Assembly: GCA_014584465.1 (NCBI GenBank) | Contig: JACTMU010000085.1 | Span: 1-38,634, forward strand | DNA length: 38,634 bases | Direction: 5' to 3' | Source of the DNA: Pseudomonadota bacterium | Lineage (GTDB): Bacteria; Bdellovibrionota; Bdellovibrionia; Bdellovibrionales; JACTMU01 | Part shown: piece after piece, positions 31,848 to 38,634 of the stretch | How the letters are laid out: every line of letters starts with the position of its first letter | Position numbering within the stretch: the first letter of the stretch is position 1 | Notes under the pieces: model-generated | The model's input: only the letters and a program-made list of their open reading frames with translations | The model's database searches: none | Told to the model about the DNA's origin: nothing | Made by a program: the position numbers and the translations under genes

Positions 31848-32693
31848 GTGGTTTGGGATATTGCACCTGAAATTTTCAATTTGGGTTCACTTCAAGTACG
31901 ATGGTACGGCCTTCTCTTTGCCCTTTCGTTTCTTTTAGGATTTAAGATTCTTCAGCGAATTTTCATTCTCGAAGCGCGCCCTCCAGCTGACCTTGATCGT
32001 CTTTTTTTGGCCATGATTCTGGGAACCACCCTAGGAGCTCGTTTAGGGCACTGCCTCTTTTACGAACCTGCATACTACCTAAGCCACCCTCTGGAGATCT
32101 TGAAAATTTGGAAGGGGGGACTTGCAAGCCATGGAGCAGCCATAGGAATTCTCTTTGCGCTCTACATCTTTGCTCGCAAAACCTCCTACGCGACTTGGCT
32201 GTGGACGGTGGACCGAATTGTCATTGCGGTAGCCTTAGGAGGTGGCCTCGTTCGTCTGGGAAATTTCATGAATTCGGAGATCATTGGAAAACCAACCAGT
32301 CTCCCTTGGGCGATCATCTTCAAGCGCGTGGACATGATTCCACGCCATCCAACCCAACTCTATGAATCTTTCTGCTACTTCTTGATCTTTGTGACCTTGT
32401 ATCTCCTTTACCACCGAAAGAAAGAGCTTACTTCTGAGGGGAGTTTGACAGGACTCTTTTTTATCTTGGTCTTCGGAGTTCGTTTTTTTGTCGAGTTTCT
32501 TAAAGAGGACCAGGTGGCCTTTGAGCGATCACTCCCCTTGAACATGGGACAACTCCTCAGCATTCCAGCCATTGCCTTTGGAATCTTTTTGGTTTTGCGC
32601 GCAAAACGAAAGGGACCTCCCTCAAAATCTGCCACCCAATCTGCTTCCACCAAAAATCCCAACACCCACAGACGTTCCTCTAAAAAAAACTAG
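31848..32693 (+). CDS. lgt: Prolipoprotein diacylglyceryl transferase
   Basis: 281 residues starting at a GTG (31848) with GGGGAGG about 10 nt upstream. An inner-membrane enzyme that moves diacylglycerol from phosphatidylglycerol to the lipobox Cys of prolipoproteins. About seven membrane helices. Conserved sites: GLLFALSF near the start, His95 in LASHGAAIG (E. coli His103), the Lgt signature RLGNFMNSEIIGKP with Arg136, Asn139 and Glu144, and HPTQLYE at 167-173. A basic tail (RAKRKGPPSKS) follows the last helix. It lies 55 nt after pntB across a purine-rich repeat (GCGGAGAGT twice). It would process the metalloprotease lipoprotein seen in this window. Confidence 0.96.
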   Translation: MVWDIAPEIFNLGSLQVRWYGLLFALSFLLGFKILQRIFILEARPPADLDRLFLAMILGTTLGARLGHCLFYEPAYYLSHPLEILKIWKGGLASHGAAIGILFALYIFARKTSYATWLWTVDRIVIAVALGGGLVRLGNFMNSEIIGKPTSLPWAIIFKRVDMIPRHPTQLYESFCYFLIFVTLYLLYHRKKELTSEGSLTGLFFILVFGVRFFVEFLKEDQVAFERSLPLNMGQLLSIPAIAFGIFLVLRAKRKGPPSKSATQSASTKNPNTHRRSSKKN

Positions 32694-32709
32694 GAAAGAA
32701 TTTGGAAAA

Positions 32710-32733
32710 GTGATTCATTTTGAGATGAATCAC
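32710..32733. promoter_or_regulatory. Perfect 9-6-9 inverted repeat
   Basis: GTGATTCAT (32710-32718) and ATGAATCAC (32725-32733) are exact reverse complements around TTTGAG. It lies 16 nt after the lgt stop and 51 nt before the HNH promoter. No U-run follows on the plus strand, but four T follow on the minus strand. It may be an operator or a weak terminator. Confidence 0.45.
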
Positions 32734-32784
32734 ACCAAAATGGTTCTTGGAGCGACTTTCACCTCCTCAAAGGTCCAAATGAGT

Positions 32785-32814
32785 CTTGACGTGGCTCGTA
32801 ATTCAACCTCATAA
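32785..32814 (+). promoter_or_regulatory. Promoter of the HNH endonuclease gene
   Basis: TTGACG (32785-32790) and CATAAT (32809-32814) are 18 bp apart, giving a predicted start of transcription near 32821 and a leader of about 40 nt. Confidence 0.5.
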
Positions 32815-32860
32815 TAGAAGGAGGGAATTTAACAAGGAGGTCGCCCACTTCAACCAAGTG

Positions 32861-33376
32861 ATGGCCAGAGTCTTGGTCCTTAATGCTAGCTATGAGCCTC
32901 TTACGATTGTCAGTTGGCGAAAAGCTCTCATCCTGTGGCTAACGAATAAAGTAGAGGTTGTCGAGTTTCACTCCATGTGGGTGCACAGCGCTTACCATCG
33001 TTTTCAACTTCCCAGTGTCTTAAAACTCAATCGATATGTAAAAGGTCAAAAAGATGGGCCCATTCGCTTCTGTAGAGAAAATGTCTATCTTCGCGATGGT
33101 CATCAATGCCAATACTGCGGTCAACGGGTCCCTCTATCCACACTCACTCTGGACCACGTCGTTCCCGTTTCCCACAATGGGGGTCACAACTGGAACAACG
33201 TTGTGACCGCCTGTCGCACATGCAACAACAAGAAGGGAAACCGCACGCCCGACCAGGCCGGTATGCCCCTTCTCACAAGACCCTACAAGCCTCGGTGGCT
33301 TCCCCAGAGAGAGTTTGCCTACCACAATGAGCAGATGCCCATCTCGTGGGGACCCTACTTGGGGGCTGTTCGGTAA
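32861..33376 (+). CDS. HNH endonuclease-family protein
   Basis: 171 residues from MARVLVLNASYEPL. The N-terminal block (YEPLTIVSWRKALILWLTNKVEVVEF; PSVLKLNRYV) is typical of a widespread bacterial HNH family. The nuclease core has zinc-type cysteines CQYC (83-86) and CRTC (118-121), the metal/catalytic motif LDHVVPVSHNGGHNWNNVV with Asp98 and His99, and NNKKGNRTP. It cuts DNA in principle, but members of this family are usually unlinked housekeeping-like genes of unclear role. The start is odd: AAGGAGG lies 20 nt before the ATG and a second AAGGAGGG lies at 32817, with no in-frame start at normal spacing; a GTG at 32858 is possible. It ends 22 nt before the convergent DUF2141 gene. Confidence 0.9.
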   Translation: MARVLVLNASYEPLTIVSWRKALILWLTNKVEVVEFHSMWVHSAYHRFQLPSVLKLNRYVKGQKDGPIRFCRENVYLRDGHQCQYCGQRVPLSTLTLDHVVPVSHNGGHNWNNVVTACRTCNNKKGNRTPDQAGMPLLTRPYKPRWLPQREFAYHNEQMPISWGPYLGAVR

Positions 33377-33398
33377 TTCGCTTATGGAAATATGTGGC

Positions 33399-33845
33399 CT
33401 ATTGCCACTTAAGAAGCATGTCGACTTCCACCTCTTGCTGACCCTCTTCAAGGACAAATTTGATCGTTTCCCACCTGGGTCGATTCCAAAGTGTCTCAGT
33501 GATGTTGCTGATTGCAAACATCTCCTTAGGACGCCCAAACCAACCTTTGTTGTGTTTACCATCATCGTTCTCATCATGAAAGATCGTAAGAGAATACTCT
33601 CCTGGCTCCAGACCCGAGATCCTCCACTCCGTGGAATCTGTGCTGGCCTCCCAGACACTCTCTTCACGAACCGGATTCTTCTCTTCATTGTAGTCCCCTT
33701 CGGCTCCATACAAAGAATAAAAGAGATGCCCGCTATTGCTTCGAGCTGGTGAAACTTTCACCTTCAGATCGGCTCCTAGCCCAATCGTTGGTGACAAAAA
33801 AGCCAACGCCAACAGATAACAGCAAAACATGGTCGTGATTCTCAT
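33399..33845 (-). CDS. Secreted DUF2141 protein
   Basis: 148 residues from MRITTMFCCYLL; GGGGAGGA lies about 8 nt before the ATG at 33845. Residues 1-24 form a Sec signal peptide ending near TIGLGA. The mature part is a DUF2141 domain, a small beta-sandwich: GEYSLTIFHDENDDGKHNKGWFGRPKEMFAISN is its hallmark, in which the Asp/Asn-rich loop could bind calcium. The protein should be periplasmic or surface-exposed. The function of the family is unknown. It is convergent with the HNH gene and has no operon partner. Confidence 0.85.
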   Translation of the reverse strand: MRITTMFCCYLLALAFLSPTIGLGADLKVKVSPARSNSGHLFYSLYGAEGDYNEEKNPVREESVWEASTDSTEWRISGLEPGEYSLTIFHDENDDGKHNKGWFGRPKEMFAISNITETLWNRPRWETIKFVLEEGQQEVEVDMLLKWQ

Positions 33846-34221
33846 AAACTCATTCCTCCCCTTTTTATTCTTTTGTTTCTGCGCACCCATCCTGCCCATT
33901 TGAAGGCCTCGATGTTTGAGATGCACAGAGTCTGCCGCAGGAATTGCGATCCAAGTGGCAGACCCCTCGCGCCAGTTCCTTTTATAGGAGACGATTCAAT
34001 ATGTCGATCATCGCAAACGAATTTGAATATTATTCAAAGTAAGGCGTGAAAAATGTCACCAGTTCGATCCCTTTCCTGAAGATTCGAGCTGAGTTCGTTG
34101 AGTTCTCCATTTATCCTCATTCACATTCTTGTCTTGATTTTGGTTGCGTTTTTACCAAAGATTGCGACTTGGTTGCCTGACCAAGTCTTTCGCGGATCAC
34201 AGTAATGCTACTCCATCACGT
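33846..34221. other. Intergenic region of about 375 nt
   Basis: It holds a fragment of the repeat terminus (TCGCGCCAG near 33967) and a perfect AT-rich palindrome TTTGAATATTATTCAAA (34022-34038). A 13-codon frame (34001-34042) has AGGAG 10 nt upstream but is too short to call. No RNA gene is evident. Confidence 0.4.
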
Positions 34222-34735
34222 TCAGTTGCAAAAGCGTAGAACTCCCAATTCACACAACGATTTTCTAAACACAAGATGATCTTCTTTTAGTCTTGAGTTT
34301 TCTTCTTCTAAAGATTCTATTTTCGCTTCTTCTGATTGGCATCGATGAACAAGCTCCTTAGTAGCTTCTACGAGAATCGGCGCAAAGGCACCATAAGCCA
34401 CGGCTTTGTAGCCATTAGAACCGGTAGAGACAAATTCGGGGAAGAATATTTGTTCCACGTCTTGAGCAATGAAACTGTATTTTGCTTCCTCATCTACTTG
34501 GTGTTTCCATTTATAATTTACTCCTTGTAACTGGGTCAATTTTTCCAGCATAGCGACGCTGTCTAATTTCGTTACATCTTTCTTCAGTCATTCATCAGAT
34601 GAACATATAAGGGAGGTGCTTGTCGGATTGATGGTGCAGATGCCGTTGGAGTCTGTGAATCCTGCAACATCGCCATCAGTGGATCTGACGACGTGGAGAA
34701 GATACATTGCTGATTCCGTTCCAAGCACTAACTAG
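34222..34735 (-). pseudogene. Broken tail-fibre protein with S74 chaperone domain
   Basis: The open part (34222-34551) encodes the C-terminal intramolecular chaperone (Peptidase_S74) of phage-tail-fibre-like proteins: KLTQLQGVNYKWKHQVDEEA, FIAQDVEQIFFPEFV and YGAFAPILVEATKELV, then a coiled coil. Upstream the same frame continues as GTESAMYLLHVVRSTDGDVA and FTDSNGICTINPTSTSL, then SSDE-stop-LKKDVTKLDSV. The family has SSDERLKK here, so CGA (Arg) has become TGA at 34588-34590. The 5' part is missing: the frame runs into the palindromic element at 34736. The gene is therefore both truncated and interrupted. S74 domains normally trimerise a surface fibre and then cut themselves off. Confidence 0.85.
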
Positions 34736-34907
34736 TAGTGCCTGGCGCGAAACCTGCTTTCGAGCGAATTCCCATAAGTTTTTCTTATACCGAGGCGAGC
34801 CGACGAAGGGCTAGCCAGAGGCGCTAACTCGAGGAGGCTCAACAAAGGTATAAGGAAAACTTATGGTGAATTCGCCGAAATGAGGTTTCGCGCCAGGCAC
34901 TAACTAG
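34725..34907. repeat. Palindromic element, copy 2
   Basis: The terminal inverted repeats TAGTGCCTGGCGCGAAACC (34736-34754) and its exact complement (34884-34902) bound a 167-bp element, flanked by the 11-bp direct repeat GCACTAACTAG (34725-34735 and 34897-34907). Inner stem pairing continues through CGAATTC (34765-34771) with GAATTCG (34868-34874) and CATAAG with CTTATG. The central loop is identical to that of copy 1. Compared with copy 1, three base pairs differ on both sides of the stem and remain paired. It lies exactly between two damaged genes and provides the stop codon of the heparinase-like one. Confidence 0.88.
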
Positions 34908-36879
34908 GGGCTTTTTTTGCACCCGATGCAATGGTGATCGTAGCCTTAGTATGCATACTCCACACCACATCAACAGAAGTGTTGGCCGATATTTCAACGA
35001 CGAGAAAGCGTTGTCGTCCTTCAAGAAGAGCAATGCCTCGTTGAACTTTGTTTATGCCTGCAGGTGCATAAGCCGCTGACAAATCCACAATCGCTTCTCC
35101 GCCAGAGTCCCTAGAGGCAAAATGGATGATCGGAGCGATGGCCTTATGATCTTGATTTAAATTATTGATGAGCAAAGTGTTCTGACCCTGTGTGCCGCAA
35201 CGGTAATACTCACCTCGTTCCGGATATCGCCAATAATTCTTCAAGTCATAGTTGTCACCCCCCAGTTCCATAGCCCAGCGCTGTCCTTCGGTGTCAAATA
35301 CGAAAGTACCTAAATCGAGATTGCCATGGCTGGTGCGATTATCGCCTCCCTTAAATCCAATAAAGGCGGCATTGGAATCAAGCCACTTCGAGCGAAAAAA
35401 AACCACCGGATATTTTCCTTTGAAATAGACGTCACGTGGTTGTTTGAGCATATCTTGGGAGGTTCCTGATGTATGAAACCAAAACAGATGATCAACGGTG
35501 GATTTGCTGGCGCTAACTCTTCCCAGCCAACTTAGAACTGCATGGTTGTAGCGTTGACCAATCCAGAGCATTATATCAGAAGTGGGGTACTCAGATGAAT
35601 CACTATAGTTGAAATGTTTTCCGGTAGGACCCGAAGAGTGCATAAAATATAATCCCATGGATGACAACCCAGGAAGAGAACTTAATCCAAAATCTGTTCC
35701 GAGCGCTGAGTTAAGTGAGGCCAACATCAAGACGGCATAGTCCGTCGCGTAACTCCAGTAGTTTGGTCCCTCTGGCCAGACTCCGTCGGGAGCATAAGTG
35801 GCAAAAGCCTTTGTGGAACGAGTAATATTTCGATAGAGAAGCCACCGAGCCAATTCGGGTTCTTCGTCAGCAACCGCAAGAGCTCCCGCAGCGATACCTC
35901 CATTACAAACCAAGCTCCAATTATTGGTGGTATTCGTCCAGCTGACGTTATTTTCAAAGTCTGCTTTTGCGGCTTTAAGCCCTTTTTCAACCAGTGCGGT
36001 TCTAATGGTATTCCGTTCCGCAACCGAAAGTATGTTGAAAAGCCAGTCATATCCGAGGGCAAAACCGTGACTCATTTCTGCCACATCGAGAAAATGTTTT
36101 GGATTCCAATCGGAAAACGCAGCGGCTGCAAGGAGTTCTTTGATGGCTCGATCTGCATAGTTTTTGTTTTCGGTAATTCGATAGATTAGACTCAAAATGC
36201 GGACTCTGTTTTTTACCGTTCGACTGACTTCAAGTAATTTTCCTCCAACTACCTTTTGTGTTGAAACGGGGGTATTCAGGAGTTCATCAGCTTGCTTCCG
36301 TAAATTTTCAAAGTAAGCCTTGGCTATAGCATTATTCTTGATGTGATTGTGAATCGTCACGAGCGCCTCTGGCGGGACAATCAATCGCGGATGTCCTGTG
36401 CGCAGGGTTGACAGCATTGTCAACTCATTCGGTGGGGTGTAGTTCTCTGCCTCAGTGACTGAATCGTCAGCAACGCCCCCTTCGTTTTCTCCACTGCCAT
36501 TATTGTCAGAAGCAGGTGATGATGGGCTGTCGCCAATGAATGGTTCATGGCTGGCGTTGTGATCATTGTCAGCAAGTGTCCCATTGTCATCATGATCATT
36601 ATCGGCAAGTGTCTCATTGTCATCATGATCATTATCGGCAAGTGTCTCATTGTCATCATGATCATTATCGGCAAGTGTCTCATTGTCATCATGATCATTA
36701 TCAGGCGATGACGGCGGACAAATTCCTTCGCAAAGAGAACCACTTGTGGTGCGACCGATGGAATTTATTGACGTCAGTGATTTGCCACAATTTTGATAAG
36801 AGACCAAGAGTATGAGCAATGTTGAAATGGTAGAGAGTGCAGTCATGAAAGAACGTTCTCTTTTCACTTTAAGGAACAT
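34900..36879 (-). CDS. Heparinase II/III-like protein, C-terminus probably truncated
   Basis: 659 residues; the ATG at 36879 has GGAG 5 nt upstream. The N-terminus has an export signal (MTALSTISTLLILLVSYQNCG) with a possible non-standard lipobox YQNC. Residues about 60-105 are an acidic tandem repeat (DNDHDDNETLA), then a Ser/Asn/Gly/Glu-rich linker. From GHPRLIVPPEAL an alpha/alpha toroid follows as in heparinase II/III and alginate lyases (DWNPKHFLDVAEMSHGFALGYDWLF; NWSLVCNGGIAAGALA; WPEGPNYWSYATDYAV), then the central beta-sandwich (FIGFKGGDNRTSHGNLDLGTFVFD). It should eliminate or bind uronic-acid polysaccharides outside the cell. The sandwich stops abruptly after VVWSMHTKATITIASGAKKAPS, at the TAG of the palindromic element, about 100 residues short of typical relatives. 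Activity may be lost. Confidence 0.85.
   Translation of the reverse strand: MFLKVKRERSFMTALSTISTLLILLVSYQNCGKSLTSINSIGRTTSGSLCEGICPPSSPDNDHDDNETLADNDHDDNETLADNDHDDNETLADNDHDDNGTLADNDHNASHEPFIGDSPSSPASDNNGSGENEGGVADDSVTEAENYTPPNELTMLSTLRTGHPRLIVPPEALVTIHNHIKNNAIAKAYFENLRKQADELLNTPVSTQKVVGGKLLEVSRTVKNRVRILSLIYRITENKNYADRAIKELLAAAAFSDWNPKHFLDVAEMSHGFALGYDWLFNILSVAERNTIRTALVEKGLKAAKADFENNVSWTNTTNNWSLVCNGGIAAGALAVADEEPELARWLLYRNITRSTKAFATYAPDGVWPEGPNYWSYATDYAVLMLASLNSALGTDFGLSSLPGLSSMGLYFMHSSGPTGKHFNYSDSSEYPTSDIMLWIGQRYNHAVLSWLGRVSASKSTVDHLFWFHTSGTSQDMLKQPRDVYFKGKYPVVFFRSKWLDSNAAFIGFKGGDNRTSHGNLDLGTFVFDTEGQRWAMELGGDNYDLKNYWRYPERGEYYRCGTQGQNTLLINNLNQDHKAIAPIIHFASRDSGGEAIVDLSAAYAPAGINKVQRGIALLEGRQRFLVVEISANTSVDVVWSMHTKATITIASGAKKAPS
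36561..36692 (-). repeat. 33-bp in-frame tandem repeat, four copies
   Basis: Four 33-bp units start at 36561, 36594, 36627 and 36660; the last three are identical and a partial unit follows to about 36705. Each encodes DNDHDDNETLA in the heparinase-like protein. The identity of the units suggests recent expansion by slippage. The Asp/Asn pattern could bind calcium. Confidence 0.9.
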
Positions 36880-37113
36880 CAAATCTCCATAATTCTATGC
36901 TTTAGTTAGAGTCTGCATCAGGTCTAAGAACAAACGTGAAATGGCAAATGAAGCGAACAGACGCATACTTGTTCAGAGTTCAAAGTACCATAAAAATGGG
37001 GGTATTTCAAAGATCATCGTTGAACATGTCTCAAGTTGAATCAACAGAATCTATCGCACTTTGAATCTAAGGGGTGTGAAAACACAACGAACTGAAGACC
37101 TCGCCCGCTCCCA

Positions 37114-38382
37114 TCATGGATTTTGTGGAGAGTAGGCGCACCGAAATCCACCGTACACACGTGTACTTGAAGAAGAATATCCTAAATTGAGACCATACAC
37201 GCCAACTGTCGCTTCACCATAATCATAGTAATGGCCACCACGAACGGCCCGACCGCCACTGTCACCATTTGTTCCCGGCCAATAGGTTCCGATCCCATGA
37301 ATCGATCTCAAAGACGTATCCAAACTTTTAAAACTGTCATCAAGCATGGACGCCGTTGCAGTTTGCAAATTATTTTCCAAATAAGCTGCATTCCCCGAAG
37401 CCGCGCGATCCGTTGGAATATACCAATTCACCCACTCCCATGCATTCCCTGCAAAGTCCCAAATGACTTCTCCGTTAGAGAGTGCGTGAGTACGCCTTTG
37501 TTTATCCCAAACAACATCTGAGCAGGTTTGCCCCGTACCAAAACAACCGTCATCATCAGTACTCGCAACTAATGTGTTGCTCGGATCATTGTCTGAATGA
37601 CCCGTATTGAGAACGCCTCCACTCCAGTTGCCAACCGTGATTTCTATGTTCCGTGCGATCGTCATCCACTCAGCGTTGTTAATAAGGTGATAGCCCGTCC
37701 CTAAATTACTGCATTCCGATACAGCATCAGCATGTGTGATGCTGACCCAAGGAATGCCCGCTATCTGTGATGTAGCTATACCACTGAGATTTTTCATCTC
37801 ATATTTCGCCACACAAAAATCCGAAGTTGTTCCCACAGCATTATTGTAAGGAATAGGAATATAGCCTGCAGGACATCCACTAGAGCCCCCATCAGACATT
37901 ATAAGGGCTCTCCACCCGCTTGAAGTACAACCTTCAAAGACTGTACCTGTCCAACGAATCGACCCCAATGTCGTTCCATCACATGTCGATGAGGAGCCTA
38001 TTTTAATGGAACTTGTTGTGTGAATTGCCCCATCAACATCCAACTTAGCTGTCGGATTGCTTGTTCCTACACCCACATTCCCCCCACTGACCACCATCTG
38101 ATCTGTTCCCACAGCAAGTCCGTTCGTGGGTAAAGTGAGAGCCCCACTTAACGTTCCTCCTGTCAAAGGTAGCTTGCTGCCGTCCGCAAGATTTGAGCAG
38201 ATCCAGCGACTGTTGCTGTTATCCCAAGAGAGTATTTGCCCCTCTGAACATGCAGCATTGTTTGGCTTGTACGCAAGATAGATACCTACACCATTAAGAA
38301 GTTCTGAAACATCAACGCCATCCTTGACTGAGGCCGTCACTGAAGGATCTGACTCGGTGGTGACGGGCGCATTGTTGCGCAA
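37114..38382 (-). CDS. Tail-fibre-like surface protein with FGE-sulfatase/C-lectin domain (downstream part of a frameshifted gene)
   Basis: 422 residues as an open frame, but its first codon (TTG at 38382) is not a true start: the preceding frame encodes the N-terminal part. Stalk repeats come first (TTESDPSVTASVKDG; LPLTGGTLSGALTLPTNGLAVG; VGVGTSNPTAKLDVDG, a typical tail-fibre block). From about residue 165 an FGE-sulfatase fold follows (GYIPIPYNNAVGTTSDFCVAKYEM; HLINNAEWMTIARNIE; VIWDFAGNAWEWVNW; AVRGGHYYDYGEATVGVYGL; GGFRCA). The catalytic cysteines of true formylglycine enzymes are not evident, so binding is more likely than sulfatase maturation. The last 35 residues look like the variable region of diversity-generating retroelement targets. 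No reverse transcriptase is in the window. Confidence 0.8.
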   Translation of the reverse strand: MRNNAPVTTESDPSVTASVKDGVDVSELLNGVGIYLAYKPNNAACSEGQILSWDNSNSRWICSNLADGSKLPLTGGTLSGALTLPTNGLAVGTDQMVVSGGNVGVGTSNPTAKLDVDGAIHTTSSIKIGSSSTCDGTTLGSIRWTGTVFEGCTSSGWRALIMSDGGSSGCPAGYIPIPYNNAVGTTSDFCVAKYEMKNLSGIATSQIAGIPWVSITHADAVSECSNLGTGYHLINNAEWMTIARNIEITVGNWSGGVLNTGHSDNDPSNTLVASTDDDGCFGTGQTCSDVVWDKQRRTHALSNGEVIWDFAGNAWEWVNWYIPTDRAASGNAAYLENNLQTATASMLDDSFKSLDTSLRSIHGIGTYWPGTNGDSGGRAVRGGHYYDYGEATVGVYGLNLGYSSSSTRVYGGFRCAYSPQNP

Positions 38383-38634
38383 TTCACGGCGCTACCATCA
38401 CTTGTACACCACTTCGACGCCGTAAGCGTTCCTACTTGTGGATCTGATTCTGATGTAAGATATCCAGCTGAAGCGTGATTTCCCCAACCCGAAACGGTGT
38501 TGAGCGTGGTCTTATCCACTGCACTCATGAATCCATCAGTTCCCGTTGTGGCTGCGGCATGAGTGTGCCCGCTATCAGACTTATTGTAAAAGTAATCATA
38601 CTCACCTCGATTGATGAGGCCGCCTGTCACACCA
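38337..38634 (-). CDS. Tail-fibre-like protein, upstream fragment (runs off the window)
   Basis: The frame is open to the window edge and continues beyond it, so the true start is not seen. It shows typical phage-tail-fibre stalk text: INRGEYDYFYNKSDSGHTHA, GFMSAVDKTTLNTVSGWGNH, AGYLTSESDPQVGTLTASKW and CTSDGSAVNC. After VNC the family motif continues in another frame as NNAPVTTESDP, which starts the next open frame. A one-base deletion near 38375-38390 would explain both frames. This frame ends at 38337 after shifted nonsense residues (MRPSPPSQILQ). Confidence 0.75.
   Translation of the reverse strand, partial: GVTGGLINRGEYDYFYNKSDSGHTHAAATTGTDGFMSAVDKTTLNTVSGWGNHASAGYLTSESDPQVGTLTASKWCTSDGSAVNCATMRPSPPSQILQ

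Noticed and set aside
34001-34042. A 13-codon frame with AGGAG 10 nt upstream and a palindrome at its end
   Set aside because: Too short and alone to support as a gene; spacing to the ribosome site is long.
36561-36705. Regular 33-bp repeats as a possible CRISPR array
   Set aside because: There are no spacers between the units; they are contiguous, in frame and encode an acidic peptide. No cas gene is present.
36883-37113. Gap between the FGE-fold gene and the heparinase-like gene as a site for a DGR template repeat
   Set aside because: No sequence similar to the variable region and no reverse transcriptase fragment is present there.

Overview
The window comes from a Gram-negative bacterium: it has outer-membrane and lipoprotein signals, Lgt, and a three-subunit transhydrogenase. 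Large two-component hybrids, tail-fibre-like secreted proteins, a QNC-type lipoprotein signal and a DUF5117-like metalloprotease suggest Bdellovibrionota or a related former deltaproteobacterial group. The taxonomic guess is an inference, not a measurement.

Layout. (1) 1-5.4 kb, minus strand: a small unknown protein, a 1226-residue zinc-metalloprotease lipoprotein and an outer-membrane beta-barrel-like protein. (2) 5.4-7.3 kb: an intergenic region with a nested hairpin element, then a membrane hybrid histidine kinase. (3) 7.5-22.5 kb, minus strand: a 15-gene run for catabolism of CoA thioesters. It holds four acyl-CoA dehydrogenases, four crotonase-fold proteins, a 3-hydroxyacyl-CoA dehydrogenase, a Zn alcohol dehydrogenase, an amidohydrolase, a beta-keto acid cleavage enzyme (BKACE), a tandem DUF35 protein and two thiolase-fold proteins without the usual catalytic residues. 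It begins at a good sigma70-type promoter whose -35 box lies inside a palindromic operator candidate. A hotdog thioesterase gene points the other way. (4) 23.2-27.5 kb: an 890-residue hybrid kinase and a divergent class-3 aldehyde dehydrogenase. (5) 27.7-33.8 kb: a membrane-anchored HTH protein, a small membrane protein, pntAA-pntAB-pntB, lgt, an HNH endonuclease and a DUF2141 secreted protein. (6) 34.2-38.6 kb, accessory: a broken tail-fibre S74 gene, a heparinase II/III-like protein that seems cut at its C-terminus, and a frameshifted tail-fibre/FGE-sulfatase-fold gene running off the window.

How the genes fit together. The CoA island can oxidise, hydrate, dehydrogenate and cleave acyl-CoAs. 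It has no acyl-CoA ligase and no thiolase with a visible nucleophilic Cys. C-C cleavage would therefore fall to an Ltp2-like retro-aldolase (thiolase fold plus DUF35) and to BKACE. This resembles steroid side-chain or alicyclic degradation, but the substrate cannot be read from the sequence.

The strongest unexplained signal is a roughly 165-bp palindromic element present twice (27.5-27.7 and 34.7-34.9 kb). The core is identical in both copies, three stem base pairs differ by compensatory changes, and the copies are flanked by direct repeats. Its terminal motif TAGTGCCTGGCGCGAA recurs alone elsewhere, and its TAG often coincides with a stop codon.
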